Counted from the first letter of the stretch, positions 1-9,449 are shown. The stretch is DNA of 64,000 bases from Variovorax boronicumulans (GCF_030812215.1 NZ_JAUSSG010000016.1:1-64000), one strand, 5' to 3'. Program-made: numbers and translations. The notes: generated from the sequence alone by a model not told the origin.

Positions 1-389
1 TGGAAGAGGCAGCTGTCCTGGCGATGGCGCAGGAAGGCGAGCCACGGCTCGATGACGAGCCGGTAGCGCGCCATGCCGCCGTTGCTCGAGACGCACTCGG
101 CCTGGGTCACGTGGCCGTGGAAGGGGCGCAGGTCGGTGCGGCTCTGGGCGGTCTGCAGGTCCAGGCGCACGCCCTGGCCGATCAGGGTCTTGAGTTCGAT
201 GTGCGCGTCGTCGCTCAGCGCGGTGAGTTCGAAGCGGAAGCCGCCGTCATCCAGGGACTCCACGCCATCGAGATGTTCAGCAAGCAGCTTGTTCTCGCCC
301 AAGGGCGTGTGCAGCACCAGCAGCCTGTCGCGCTGCGAAGTACCCGCACGCATCTGCGCGCCGAGTGAAGCCGAATTGAAGTTCGTCAT
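1..389 (-). CDS. vgrG: VgrG (TssI) spike protein, partial, N-terminal 129 codons only
   Basis: The minus strand reads open from an ATG at 389 to the window edge. The start MTNFNSASLGAQMR leads into the beta-rich N-terminal domain typical of VgrG (phage gpD-like). Recognisable features are the 'LLVLHTPLGENKLLAEHLDG' segment, a Gly-X-Val 'GVRLDLQT' strand, the 'RPFHGHVTQAE' strand, and 'MARYRLVIEPWLAFL', which matches the usual VgrG 'Y.l.l.PWl..L' signature. VgrG trimers cap the Hcp tube and carry effectors. The gene is the last visible member of the leftward T6SS operon, 38 bp after the clpV stop codon. The C-terminus and any effector lie beyond the left edge. Confidence 0.9.
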   Translation of the reverse strand, partial: MTNFNSASLGAQMRAGTSQRDRLLVLHTPLGENKLLAEHLDGVESLDDGGFRFELTALSDDAHIELKTLIGQGVRLDLQTAQSRTDLRPFHGHVTQAECVSSNGGMARYRLVIEPWLAFLRHRQDSCLF

Positions 390-427
390 GTCTCTGGTTC
401 TCCCGTTGACCCGAACCGCCGCAGCGC

Positions 428-3160
428 CTAGGTGATCCTGTAGCGGAACTCGCCGCTCTTCGCGCAGCTCGCCTTGATCTTCGCGAGCGGCGTCTCGTCC
501 GCCATGCGCGTGAGCACCGCTTCCGCGATCTCGGGCAGCAGCGTTCCGTTCAGGATGTGATCGACGTTGCGCGCGCCCGAATCCACTTCGGTGCAGCGCG
601 CGAGCACGGCCTCCACCAGCGCGTCGTCCCACTCGAACACCGCCTTGTGGTTGGTCGCGATGCGGTCGCGGATGCGGCCCAGCTTGAGCGCGATGATCTG
701 CTCGAGCACCGCATCGGTGATCGGATAGAACGGCGCCACCTTCATGCGGCCGAGAAAAGCCGGCTTGAAGGCCTTCATGAGCACGGGGCGCAGCGCCTCG
801 GCCAGCGCGTCGGGCGCGGGGCGCTCGTCGTCGGCCTTGTTGAGGCACGCCTGCATGATCTGCGACGAACCGATGTTCGAGGTGAGGATGATCAGCGTGT
901 TGCGAAAGTCGATCTCGCGGCCCTCGGCGTCGTCCATCATCCCTTTGTCGAACACCTGGAAGAACATCTCCAGCACGTCGGGGTGCGCCTTCTCGACTTC
1001 GTCGAGCAGCACCACGCTGTAGGGCTGGCGGCGCACGGCTTCGGTCAGCACGCCGCCTTCGCCGTAACCCACATAGCCTGGCGGCGAGCCCTTCAGGCCC
1101 GAGACGCTGTGCGCCTCCTGGTACTCGCTCATGTTGATGGTGATGAGCTTCTTCTCGCCGCCGTAGAGGATGTCGGCCAGCGCGAGCGCGGTCTCGGTCT
1201 TGCCCACGCCCGAAGGGCCGACGAACATGAACACGCCGCGGGGCTTGTTGGGGTCTTCCAGTCGCGCGCTCGCGGTGCGCACGCGCTGGGCGACGGCGGC
1301 GAGTGCGTGATCCTGTCCGATCACGCGTTCGGCCAGCAGCGTGTCGAGGGCGCGCACGGTCTTGATCTCGTCCTTGACCATGCGGCCGAGCGGCACGCCG
1401 GTCCAGGCCGAAACGATCTCGGCGACGACATGGCCGTCGACCTGCAGCGGCACCATCGGCGTGGTGCCTTGCAGCGCGCGCAGTTCGGCGAGCAGGGCAT
1501 CGAGCTGATCGCGTTCGGGGTCGGCGGCGGCAACGGTTTTCTTGCGACCCGCGGCGCGGGCGGGCGTGGCCTTCTCCGCGACCACGGGCGCCTCTGCGGA
1601 CTCGGCCTCTGCAGCCGACGTGTCGCGTTGCGCGCGCAGTGCGCGGATGCGTTCGACCAGCGCGTTCTCTTCGGCCAGGCGTTGCTGGCTCGCGGCCAGC
1701 TCGGCCTGCAGCGCGGCCTTCTGCTCGGCCAGTTCGGCCAGTCGCGCTTCATGGCGTCCGCCGGCCGCGGTGTCGCGCACCAGCGCGGCGCTCTCGGCCT
1801 CGATGCGTTCGAGGCCGCGATGGGCTTCCTCGATGAGTGCCGGCGTCGCGCTCTGGCCGAGCGCCACTTTCGCGCACGCGGTGTCGAGCACGCTCACCGC
1901 CTTGTCGGGCAGTTGGCGGCCGCTGATGTAGCGGTGCGACAGGCGCACGGCCTCAGTAATCGCTTCGTCGAGCACGCGGATGTTGAAGTGCTTCTCCATC
2001 AGCGGCACCATGCCGCGCAGCATGGCGGCGGCCAGCGTCTCGCTGGGCTCCTCGACCTTCACGACCTGGAAGCGCCGCGCGAGCGCCGCGTCCTTCTCGA
2101 AGTATTTCTTGTACTCGCCCCACGTGGTGGCGGCGATGGTGCGCAGCTCGCCGCGCGCGAGCGCGGGCTTGAGCAGGTTGGCCGCATCGCTCTGCCCGGC
2201 CTGGCCGCCCGCGCCGATCATGGTGTGGGCCTCGTCGATGAAGAGCACGATCGGATGCGGGCTCTTCTTCACTTCGGCGATCACGTTCTTCAGGCGGTTC
2301 TCGAACTCGCCCTTCACGCTCGCGCCGGCCTGCAGGAGGCCCATGTCGAGCGTGTGCAGCGCCACGGCGCGCAGCGACTCGGGCACGTCCTGCGCGGCGA
2401 TGCGCAGCGCGAGCCCCTCGACCACCGCCGTCTTGCCCACGCCGGCCTCGCCGGTGAGGATGGGGTTGTTCTGGCGGCGGCGCATCAGGATGTCGATGAC
2501 CTGGCGGATCTCCGTGTCGCGGCCGATCACCGGGTCGAGCGCGCCGTCTTTCGCGCGCTGCGTGAGGTTGGTGGTGAACTGGTCGAGGGCGGGCGTCTTG
2601 CCCGGCGTTGCGGGGGCCAGCGGGTCGGCCGCCGGTTGCGGCGCATCGCCTTCAGCAGCAGCACCCGATGCGCCGGCTTCGGCCGCTTCGCTCGAACCAT
2701 CGGTGAGCTTGTCGAAATCGTGCTTCAGGTCTTCGAGGCGGATCTTCGCGAAGAGCGGCGAGCCGCGCTGCGCGAGCTGCGCGAGGTCCGGCTCGGTCAG
2801 GAGCGCGAGCAGCAGATGGCCCGAGCGGATCTGCGCCACATGCGCATCGAGCGAGGCCAGCAGCCACGCCTGCTGGAACAGCTGCTGCAGGTGCTGCGAG
2901 AACACGGGCGTGCGCGTATTGCCGTTCTTGAAGGTCTGGATCTCGCGCTCCAGGTCCGACTGGATCGCGGTGGCACTGATGCGGTTGGCGCGCAGCACGC
3001 GCGCGAGGTCGTTGTCGGTCTGCTCCAGCAGGGCCAGGAACAGGTGCTCCAGGTCCACTTCGTAGTGGCCGTTGGCCAGGCACAGGTTGGCCGCGCGCTG
3101 CGTGGCCATGCGTGCGCTGGCGTTGAGCTTGGTGATCAGTGTTTTCAGCGATGTGCTCAT
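428..3160 (-). CDS. clpV: T6SS AAA+ ATPase ClpV (TssH)
   Basis: This is the hexameric unfoldase that disassembles contracted TssBC sheaths in the cytoplasm. The 910-residue length is normal for ClpV. An N-terminal Clp-N double repeat (about 1-150) is followed by an Ala/Pro linker (155-190). AAA module 1 has Walker A GEAGVGKT at 237-244 and Walker B 'VLFIDEAH'. A coiled-coil middle domain lies around 430-540 and contains an Ala/Glu/Lys-rich insertion. AAA module 2 has Walker A GPSGVGKT near 646-653 and 'VVLLDEVEKAHPD'. The ATG at 3160 gives MSTSLKTLITKLN, a usual ClpV beginning. It lies downstream of tssG (48-bp gap) and upstream of vgrG in the same operon. Confidence 0.97.
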   Translation of the reverse strand: MSTSLKTLITKLNASARMATQRAANLCLANGHYEVDLEHLFLALLEQTDNDLARVLRANRISATAIQSDLEREIQTFKNGNTRTPVFSQHLQQLFQQAWLLASLDAHVAQIRSGHLLLALLTEPDLAQLAQRGSPLFAKIRLEDLKHDFDKLTDGSSEAAEAGASGAAAEGDAPQPAADPLAPATPGKTPALDQFTTNLTQRAKDGALDPVIGRDTEIRQVIDILMRRRQNNPILTGEAGVGKTAVVEGLALRIAAQDVPESLRAVALHTLDMGLLQAGASVKGEFENRLKNVIAEVKKSPHPIVLFIDEAHTMIGAGGQAGQSDAANLLKPALARGELRTIAATTWGEYKKYFEKDAALARRFQVVKVEEPSETLAAAMLRGMVPLMEKHFNIRVLDEAITEAVRLSHRYISGRQLPDKAVSVLDTACAKVALGQSATPALIEEAHRGLERIEAESAALVRDTAAGGRHEARLAELAEQKAALQAELAASQQRLAEENALVERIRALRAQRDTSAAEAESAEAPVVAEKATPARAAGRKKTVAAADPERDQLDALLAELRALQGTTPMVPLQVDGHVVAEIVSAWTGVPLGRMVKDEIKTVRALDTLLAERVIGQDHALAAVAQRVRTASARLEDPNKPRGVFMFVGPSGVGKTETALALADILYGGEKKLITINMSEYQEAHSVSGLKGSPPGYVGYGEGGVLTEAVRRQPYSVVLLDEVEKAHPDVLEMFFQVFDKGMMDDAEGREIDFRNTLIILTSNIGSSQIMQACLNKADDERPAPDALAEALRPVLMKAFKPAFLGRMKVAPFYPITDAVLEQIIALKLGRIRDRIATNHKAVFEWDDALVEAVLARCTEVDSGARNVDHILNGTLLPEIAEAVLTRMADETPLAKIKASCAKSGEFRYRIT

Positions 3161-3208
3161 GAACGGTGGTTGTCTTCTGTCGGTCTCTTCGTTGAAAGGT
3201 CGCTGCTG

Positions 3209-4330
3209 CTACTGCAGGGGCTGGAGTTCGTATTGGGTGTCGCTGCGATCGCTCTCGGCTTCGCCGGTGGCGATGAAGCTGTCCCAGCCGAGATGGCTGC
3301 CGCCGCCATCGCTCAGTTGCACGGCGGCAACTTCCTCGCGCGCGAGGATCAGGCGCACCTCGTACTCGCAGGTCACGCCGGCGAGCAGTGCCAGCATTTT
3401 TTCGAGCGCCTTCGCATGCGCGCGGCCCGGAAAGAATTCGCGCAGCGCGCTGCGCTTGAGCGGACCGATCCACAGGCGGATGCGCAGGTCGCGCTGCCAG
3501 ATGCGTTCGCCCGCCATCGCGTTCTGCCCGAGGCTCACATTGCCTTCGCCCAGGCGCGAGCGCTGCTGCACGGGCATGTCGTACCACTTGCCCAGGAACT
3601 GCTCGATGCGGATGTTGCTGCGGAAGTAGTCCGACAACACGCGCTGCAGGTAGGCGGCTGACATCGGCCGGTGGCGCACCGCGGCGGCATAGCCGGCCAC
3701 GGTTTCGTCGAACACCGTGCCCGTGCCGTCGGTGAGCGGATCGCGCTGCGCCGTGTGCTCGAGCCCCGCCATCGACAGCAGCACCGGCAGGTAGGCGCGG
3801 CTGCGCTCGTGCTCGTAGTGCAGCGGCAGGCGGTACTTGCGCCAGGCCGCGTAGAAGAGCGCGGTGGCGCGGTTGGTGAACACGTCGAGGAACGCGCGCG
3901 CCGAGCTGTCGCGCAGATGCTGCTCGCGACGCATCAGCATCTCGGTGTAGACGATGGGCAAGGCGCCCGACACGCCGAGCATGCCGAAGGAGGCGGGCGT
4001 GAGCTCGATGCGGCCCAGGCCGTGACCGTCTTCGGCCTGCGCCGGCGGCTCGCACAGCTCGGCGCTCGACACCAACTGGCCCACCGCATCGCGCACCGCC
4101 AGCGCCTCGATCTCGCTGGGCGGGAAGGTGAGGCTCACCGAGCTGCGAAAGCGCAGCCAGCGCGGCACCATGCGCTCGCCGGGCACCAGGCGATGGTGCA
4201 CGTCGCGCTCCTGCCGCTTGAGCAGCACGAGCTCGAGCAACCGCACCGCCTGGAAGAACTCGAAGCGGTACGGTTCGCGCAGCAGCCGGTCGGCTACAGC
4301 AGGATCGATTCGCCGCTGCGGGGTTTGCAT
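3209..4330 (-). CDS. tssG: T6SS baseplate wedge protein TssG (ImpH/VasB family)
   Basis: TssG forms the baseplate wedge with TssF and TssE and contacts TssK. The ATG at 4330 (MQTPQRRIDPAVADRL) gives 373 residues, a normal length. 'LLREPYRFEFFQAVRLLE' near the N-terminus is the family signature. 'FTNRATALFYAAWRKYRLPL' and 'LLSDYF/IRIEQFLGKWYDM' type segments follow the ImpH pattern. The frame stays open upstream of this ATG only because it runs inside tssF in another frame. The start overlaps the end of tssF by 37 bp, which suggests translational coupling. Confidence 0.95.
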   Translation of the reverse strand: MQTPQRRIDPAVADRLLREPYRFEFFQAVRLLELVLLKRQERDVHHRLVPGERMVPRWLRFRSSVSLTFPPSEIEALAVRDAVGQLVSSAELCEPPAQAEDGHGLGRIELTPASFGMLGVSGALPIVYTEMLMRREQHLRDSSARAFLDVFTNRATALFYAAWRKYRLPLHYEHERSRAYLPVLLSMAGLEHTAQRDPLTDGTGTVFDETVAGYAAAVRHRPMSAAYLQRVLSDYFRSNIRIEQFLGKWYDMPVQQRSRLGEGNVSLGQNAMAGERIWQRDLRIRLWIGPLKRSALREFFPGRAHAKALEKMLALLAGVTCEYEVRLILAREEVAAVQLSDGGGSHLGWDSFIATGEAESDRSDTQYELQPLQ

Positions 4331-6144
4331 CGCACCAGCTCCTCCTTGTCGCGCGCCGAAACGATCACCAGCTGGGTGAAGCTGTTCAGGTGCACATAGA
4401 GACCGAAGAAATGATCCATCACGCGCGCGAAGGCCTGCAGGCTGCTGCCGACGAAGCCGGCCTCGTCGACCGTGAGCTTGAGTTCGATGCCGCGCACGAA
4501 GGTGGCGAAGGGCTTGCCCGGCAGCCACTGCGTGGTGGCCTGCTGGTCGATGCCGGTGATGGCTTCGATCTGCCGTGCCGACACGGCCGAGCGGCCGAGG
4601 TCGTACAGGCGCAGCATCTCTTTGAGCGCCGGCAGTCCGCTGGTGGCCAGCGACAGGTGGTTGAGCGACAGGTGCGACACCAGCCGCCACTGCACACCCT
4701 TGCCGCGCGGCATGCGCAGCGTCTGCGTCGGCCGGCGCAGCATGCGGATCGAGCGCGCCACCGAGTTGCCCTCGATGAAGAGGTCGCCGCCCGGCAGGCC
4801 GAAAGCCAGCGAATGCGGCAGGTCGCGGTTGGTGCAGGTGAGGTCGATGCTCAGCGTTTCGGTTTGCGGCAGCGAGGGCTGGAAGTCGATGTCGACGATC
4901 GAGAGCTCGGTCTCGTAGCCCGGGCTGCGTTGCGCCACCAGCTCGTTGCGACGCGCGAACCAGTAGTGCTCGGCCTCCTTCGGATGCTCGCCGTGGTGCA
5001 GCGAGTAGAACGGCCGGAACTCGACGTAGGCATCGCCCTCGGCGGTCTGCTTCACGAGCTTGACCGAGTCGATGCTGTAGACCTCGAAGCCGAAGGCCCG
5101 GCGCGCATCGGCCACCACCGGGTACGCGGCCGCTGCGTGCGTGACGCGGATCGGATCGCTGCGCTGCTTGAAGAGGTTGATGACGGGCGTGCAGCCCAGG
5201 CGCAGGTTGCGGCTGGAAACGCCTTCGAGCAGCCGCGCCGTGGGCGAATCGGCACGCACGCCGGTCATCACCAGGTGCAGCGTGATCGAGCGGCACGAGC
5301 CGATGTGGCGCAGCGCGTTCGCCAGGTCGATGTCGACGAAGTTGAACTTCTCGGGGAATGCGAAGTACTCGCTCAGCAGGCGGTAGGCCGGGTGCGAGCG
5401 CGGCGGCAGCTCGATGAGCGCATCGGCCTCGTCGAAACCGACCGGGTGCAGCGCCTCGCCCTGCACCTGCGTCCATTTGCCGCTGCGCTCGGGCTCCACG
5501 AAGACGGCGGCCGTCTTCAGGAAGATGGCATCGGCCAGCGCGGTGGCGAGCGATGGCTCGGCATCGATGAAGGTGCGCAGGCGCGCCATGGTGAGCGCGA
5601 GCGTGCCGAGCGACTTCTGTTCACCCGTGGCTTCGAGCGTGATCGAGAGGCATCCCGTGGCGTTGCGCGGCAACGAGGCATGCGCGGGCGCATTGACCAC
5701 CGAATGGAACACCACGTTGGACACCTGCACGGCTGCCAGCGTCACGTCGTAGACGCTGCGAAAGCGGCACGCACCGCCGCGCACCGGCTGCGAAGTGAGC
5801 TCGGTGCCGCGCGAAATGGTGACCGGCTTGCTCAGCTTTGCGAGCGCCGCGCCGCCGGCATCGAACTGCGCGATCGAGCAGGAAGGAAAGGGCCGCAGGT
5901 AGTGCGGGTACAGCACCTCGAGCAGCGCTTCGGTGAGCTCGGGGTAGTCGTCGTCCAGCTTCTTGCTGATGCGGGCGGTGAGCAGCGCGAACGACTGGAT
6001 CATCCGCTCGACGTGCGGGTCCTCGCTGCTGTCGGCGGAGATGGCCAGGCGCGCCGCGATCTTTGGGTAGCCCTTGGCGAACTCCTGCGAGTAGCCGCGC
6101 AGAAAGGCGAGCTCTCGTTCGTAGAAGGGCAGCAACTCGTCCAT
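4294..6144 (-). CDS. tssF: T6SS baseplate protein TssF (ImpG/VasA family)
   Basis: TssF is the largest wedge subunit of the T6SS baseplate. The protein has 616 residues, a usual size. The N-terminus MDELLPFYERELAFLRGYSQ, followed by 'EFAKGYPKIAARL' and 'DPHVERMIQSFALLTARI', is diagnostic of the family. 'LYPHYLRPFPSCSIAQF' and the C-terminal 'LHLNSFTQLVI' are also typical. The ATG at 6144 is 6 bp beyond the tssE stop. The 3' end overlaps tssG. The gene sits in the hcp-tssE-tssF-tssG-clpV series. Confidence 0.96.
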   Translation of the reverse strand: MDELLPFYERELAFLRGYSQEFAKGYPKIAARLAISADSSEDPHVERMIQSFALLTARISKKLDDDYPELTEALLEVLYPHYLRPFPSCSIAQFDAGGAALAKLSKPVTISRGTELTSQPVRGGACRFRSVYDVTLAAVQVSNVVFHSVVNAPAHASLPRNATGCLSITLEATGEQKSLGTLALTMARLRTFIDAEPSLATALADAIFLKTAAVFVEPERSGKWTQVQGEALHPVGFDEADALIELPPRSHPAYRLLSEYFAFPEKFNFVDIDLANALRHIGSCRSITLHLVMTGVRADSPTARLLEGVSSRNLRLGCTPVINLFKQRSDPIRVTHAAAAYPVVADARRAFGFEVYSIDSVKLVKQTAEGDAYVEFRPFYSLHHGEHPKEAEHYWFARRNELVAQRSPGYETELSIVDIDFQPSLPQTETLSIDLTCTNRDLPHSLAFGLPGGDLFIEGNSVARSIRMLRRPTQTLRMPRGKGVQWRLVSHLSLNHLSLATSGLPALKEMLRLYDLGRSAVSARQIEAITGIDQQATTQWLPGKPFATFVRGIELKLTVDEAGFVGSSLQAFARVMDHFFGLYVHLNSFTQLVIVSARDKEELVRCKPRSGESILL

Positions 6145-6150
6145 GGTTTC

Positions 6151-6645
6151 CTAAGCGGCGGTGCGGCTCTTGCCGGTGCCGCGTGTGATCGAGTACTGCA
6201 GCGTGGTCGGCTGCAGCATCGCGTCGAAGTTCACCGGCTCGGCGAGCTCGGGCAGCACGAGCAGGGCGGTGATTCCGAAATAAAGCATGTTGGTACTGGT
6301 CTGGCCATCGACCTCGAGCGACACGGCAACGTCGCGCAGCCGCGACTCGTGGCGGGCGATGGCCTGCTCCAGCGAGCGGCAGATGAACGAGCGGTCGTAA
6401 TGGCTCGCAAGGCTCAGGCCCGAGAAATCGCTCAGGCCGTAGGTCATGACGGAACGCCGGCACTCGGGAAACGACTCGAGCTTCGCGTCATTGAAGACCA
6501 TGCGCGTATTGAGCAGGGATTCGAGATCGCGCGCGACCATGTTCTTGACCTCTTCGAGCGACAGGTGCCTGAGCACCGGCGATGCCGGCCCGCGCCAGTC
6601 GTCATCGAAGAGTTTGTCGAGCAAGCCCGGTTCGAATCCATTCAT
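6151..6645 (-). CDS. tssE: T6SS baseplate protein TssE (gp25-like)
   Basis: TssE is the T4 gp25-like baseplate subunit that helps start sheath polymerisation. The ATG at 6645 (MNGFEPGLLDKLFDD) gives 164 residues. The gp25 core is visible: 'MVARDLESLLNTR' contains the conserved Glu-containing helix, and 'SVMTYGLSDFSGLSLAS' with 'ARHESRLRDVAVSLE' follow. The longer open frame upstream crosses the hcp terminator and is not a credible start. A GGCGAGAGA stretch provides weak ribosome binding. The gene is separated from hcp by a terminator, so its transcription should be lower than that of hcp. Confidence 0.94.
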   Translation of the reverse strand: MNGFEPGLLDKLFDDDWRGPASPVLRHLSLEEVKNMVARDLESLLNTRMVFNDAKLESFPECRRSVMTYGLSDFSGLSLASHYDRSFICRSLEQAIARHESRLRDVAVSLEVDGQTSTNMLYFGITALLVLPELAEPVNFDAMLQPTTLQYSITRGTGKSRTAA

Positions 6646-6706
6646 GGGTCTCTCGCCTCGTGCTTTGGATATCGGGCAAGGGCGCCGCGCATCGTGGGCG
6701 CGGCGC

Positions 6707-6737
6707 CAAAAAGAAACCGCGGCCTCGCGCCGCGGTC
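6707..6737 (-). terminator. Rho-independent terminator/attenuator after hcp
   Basis: Read on the minus strand, the arms ACCGCGG and CCGCGGT (6736-6730 and 6722-6716) enclose a 7-nt loop and are followed at once by TTTCTTTTT. The element lies 20 bp beyond the hcp stop codon and about 60 bp before tssE. Its likely role is to uncouple the high transcript level needed for Hcp from that of the baseplate genes downstream. Confidence 0.85.
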
Positions 6738-6755
6738 GACATTGCCCGAAGGGCG

Positions 6756-7268
6756 TCAGACCGAGTAGGTCTTGTCGTTCTTGGTGAGGCTCCAGGCGCC
6801 TTGCGAGTTGCCGCCCTGGTTGCCGCCGATCTTCTGCTGCGTGTACTTCCACTGCACGGCGGCGTACTTCAGCGAGAAGGTCTCGCTCGGCACGCTGGCC
6901 ACGTCGGTACTCACGACCTTCGGGTTCACGCTGGCGATCAGCACGTACTTGAGCTTGATCTCCATGTACTGCACGCGCTTGCCTTCGCCGTCGGCGCGGT
7001 AGAACTGCACCGTCACCTCGTCGAAGGTGGTGCCGCCCGAAGCGTGCTGATACAGCAGCGGGCTCACCACGTCCATGTCCTTGGTGAAGATCATTTCGCC
7101 GTGCTCGCAACGCTCGGCGGTGTGGCCGCCGGCGGTCGATGCGGTGGCCGAACGCGGCTGCACGATGCTGTGCTGCCACGAGCTCACTTCGACCCAGTCC
7201 TTGTGGTCCTTGTCCTGCGACTCGCCGTTGATGGCAGGGCTGCCGAACTTGACGTAGATATCTTTCAT
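6756..7268 (-). CDS. hcp: T6SS inner tube protein Hcp (TssD)
   Basis: Hcp hexamers stack to form the expelled tube. The 170-residue protein starts MKDIYVKFGSPAINGESQD, the common Hcp N-terminus. It continues with 'KDWVEVSSWQHSIVQPRS', 'FTKDMDVVSPLLYQHA' and 'GTTFDEVTVQFYRAD', all typical Hcp strands. The ATG at 7268 has a good AAGGGGAAG ribosome binding site. It lies 85 bp downstream of tssC, and a strong terminator follows it. Confidence 0.97.
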   Translation of the reverse strand: MKDIYVKFGSPAINGESQDKDHKDWVEVSSWQHSIVQPRSATASTAGGHTAERCEHGEMIFTKDMDVVSPLLYQHASGGTTFDEVTVQFYRADGEGKRVQYMEIKLKYVLIASVNPKVVSTDVASVPSETFSLKYAAVQWKYTQQKIGGNQGGNSQGAWSLTKNDKTYSV

Positions 7269-7353
7269 GTTTCTTCCCCTTCTTGATTGATTGAATTGAC
7301 AGTTAACGTGTTGATGCGCGGCCCCTCGGCCGCGCTTCCGATCCGCCTTCTTC

Positions 7354-8844
7354 TTACTTATTCACTGACTTCGGCAGATCGGCGACCAAGCGCAGTGAAA
7401 TCGACAGCTCATCCAGTTGAAAGTGCGGGCGCAGGAAGGCGACCGCACGGTAGACACCAGGCCGGCCGGGCACTTCGCCCACCTGGATCGACGCTTCCCG
7501 CAGGGGGAATTGCGCCTTCTGTTCCTGCGTCGCGTTGTCGTCGAGCAGCACGTACTGCGCGATCCAGCGGTTGAGGAACTGTTCGACGTTGTGTGCCGAG
7601 GCAAAGCTGCCGATCTTGTCGCGCATCATGGCCTTGAGGTAGTGCGCGATACGGGACACGGAGAAGATGTACTGCAGCTGCGCCGAGAGCACCGCGTTGG
7701 CGTTGGCGCTGTCGGTGTTGTACTTCTTGGGCTTCTGCAGCGACTGCGCACCGAAGAAGGCCGCGTAGTCGGAGTTCTTGCAGTGCACGAGCGGAATGAA
7801 GCCCAGGTCGCTCAGCTCCTTCTCGCGCCGGTCGGTGATGGCGATCTCGGTCGGGCACTTGAGGGCGATCTCGCCTTCGTCGGTCTTGAAGGTGTGCGTG
7901 GGCAGGTCTTCGACCAGGCCGCCGCCTTCCACGCCGCGGATCGCGGCGCACCAGCCGAAGTCGTCGAAAGCAGCCGTCAGGCGCGTGGCGAACGCCCAGG
8001 CGGCGTTGCACCAGAGGTACTTGGAGTGGTCGGTGCCGTCGACGTCTTCCACGAAATTGAAGCTGTCGACCACCGTGCCTTCGCGCGGGTGGTAGGGCAG
8101 GCGGCCGAGGAAGCGGGGCAGCGTGAGGCCTACGTAGCGCGAGTCTTCCGAATCGCGGAACGACTTCCACTTGGCGTATTCGACGGTGTCGAAAACCTTG
8201 GCCATGTCGCGCGGCTTGCCCAGGTCGTCGAAGCTCTCCAGGCCCAGCAGCTCGGGCGACGCCGCGCCGATGAAGGGCGCGTGGGCGGCAGCGGCCACGT
8301 GCGCCATCTGGTCGAGGAAGTACATGTCTTCCGGCTGACGGGTGACGGCGAAGTCGCCGACCAGCGCACCGAAGGGCGCGCCGCCGAAGGTGCCGAATTC
8401 TTCTTCGTAGACCTTCTTGAACATCGCGCTCTGGTCGAACTCGACGGCGGCCTTGAAGTCGCGGATCAGGTCGCGCTTGGTGGCGTTGATGACCTTGATC
8501 TTGAGCATCGTGCCGGTGGGCGTTTCCTTCACGAGGTATTCGAGGCCGCGCCAGGTGCTCTCGAGCTTCTGGAACTCGGGCGCGTGCATCACGGCGCTGA
8601 GCTGCGCGGAAATGAGCGCGTCCAGGTCTGCCACGCGGGCGTCGATCATGGCCGAGACGTTGTCCGAGACGATCACCGAGCCTTCGAGCACCTGGCTGAC
8701 CAGTTCGCCGATGAGGTCCTTGGCGCGGGTGTGCTCGGCGTCGGACTTGGCGACCTTGCTTTTCTCGACGATCTGGTCGAGCAGGTCGACCGAAGCCTCT
8801 GGCGAGGCGGCACCGCTCGATGCCGAAAGTGCTTGCGCAGTCAT
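7354..8844 (-). CDS. tssC: T6SS contractile sheath large subunit TssC (ImpC/VipB)
   Basis: TssC and TssB form the contractile sheath that drives the Hcp-VgrG needle. The 496-residue length matches the family. Visible hallmarks are 'LESTWRGLEYLVKETPTG' in the N-terminal third, 'FGALVGDFAVTRQPED', 'PRFLGRLPYHPREGTV', 'YIFSVSRIAHYLKAMMRDKI' and the C-terminal 'RPHFQLDELSISLRLVADLP'. The gene begins 2 bp after the tssB stop codon, so the two subunits are made together. Confidence 0.98.
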   Translation of the reverse strand: MTAQALSASSGAASPEASVDLLDQIVEKSKVAKSDAEHTRAKDLIGELVSQVLEGSVIVSDNVSAMIDARVADLDALISAQLSAVMHAPEFQKLESTWRGLEYLVKETPTGTMLKIKVINATKRDLIRDFKAAVEFDQSAMFKKVYEEEFGTFGGAPFGALVGDFAVTRQPEDMYFLDQMAHVAAAAHAPFIGAASPELLGLESFDDLGKPRDMAKVFDTVEYAKWKSFRDSEDSRYVGLTLPRFLGRLPYHPREGTVVDSFNFVEDVDGTDHSKYLWCNAAWAFATRLTAAFDDFGWCAAIRGVEGGGLVEDLPTHTFKTDEGEIALKCPTEIAITDRREKELSDLGFIPLVHCKNSDYAAFFGAQSLQKPKKYNTDSANANAVLSAQLQYIFSVSRIAHYLKAMMRDKIGSFASAHNVEQFLNRWIAQYVLLDDNATQEQKAQFPLREASIQVGEVPGRPGVYRAVAFLRPHFQLDELSISLRLVADLPKSVNK

Positions 8845-8846
8845 GT

Positions 8847-9362
8847 TCAGCTTCCGTCCTTCTTGCCGGCGTCCTGCCCCAGGCGCTGGAGTTGCTCGGT
8901 GTTGTTCAGCACGTCGGCCAGCAGGTCTTCGAGCTTGCTGTTGCCGGCCATCTTGTTGCGCAGGTCCGCCAGCTTGGTGCGCGCTTCGAGCAGGCGCTTG
9001 AGCGGCTCGATTTGGTCGACCACGGCCTCGGGCGAGAAGGCATCCATCGAATTGAAGGTGAGATCGACGCCGAAGGTGCCGCCGCGCTGGTCGAGCTTGT
9101 TCTCCACCTGGTAGGCCGCGCGCGGGGCCAGGCCCTTCATGACGTCGTCCAGGTTGTCGCGGTCGACATTGACGAACTTGCGGTCCTTCAGCTTGGGCTG
9201 CTCGACCTCGGACTGGCCTGCCAGGTCGGCGACCACGCCAACGACGAACGGCAATTCCTTTTTCTCGATGGCGTCGCCGAGTTCCACGTCGTACGTGAGT
9301 TGCACACGCGGCGGGCGCACTTTCTGAAGGCGCTTTTGCACACTCTGTCTTTTGGTCGCCAT
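8847..9362 (-). CDS. tssB: T6SS contractile sheath small subunit TssB (ImpB/VipA)
   Basis: TssB pairs with TssC in the sheath and supplies the region recognised by ClpV. It has 171 residues, as is usual. The start MATKRQSVQKRLQKVRPPRV leads to 'VQLTYDVELGDAIEKKELPF', 'VVADLAGQ', 'KLKDRKFVNVDRDN' and 'PRAAYQVENKL', all family signatures. The ATG at 9362 has a GGAAGG ribosome binding region. It is the first core gene of the leftward operon, and a 124-bp AT-rich leader with a perfect inverted repeat lies upstream. Confidence 0.97.
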   Translation of the reverse strand: MATKRQSVQKRLQKVRPPRVQLTYDVELGDAIEKKELPFVVGVVADLAGQSEVEQPKLKDRKFVNVDRDNLDDVMKGLAPRAAYQVENKLDQRGGTFGVDLTFNSMDAFSPEAVVDQIEPLKRLLEARTKLADLRNKMAGNSKLEDLLADVLNNTEQLQRLGQDAGKKDGS

Positions 9363-9449
9363 GACTTCAATACCTTCCGAATAGGACTGCGAGACGAATT
9401 ACTACTTTTGTGCGTCTTATTGCGGGTGCGCACACATTTCAATTAATAC

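Noticed and set aside
557..3661. Open frame of over 1000 codons opposite clpV
   Set aside because: It is antisense to an unambiguous ClpV and has no recognisable motif. The same applies to the frames opposite tssF (4390-6768) and ptsI (53682-56219).
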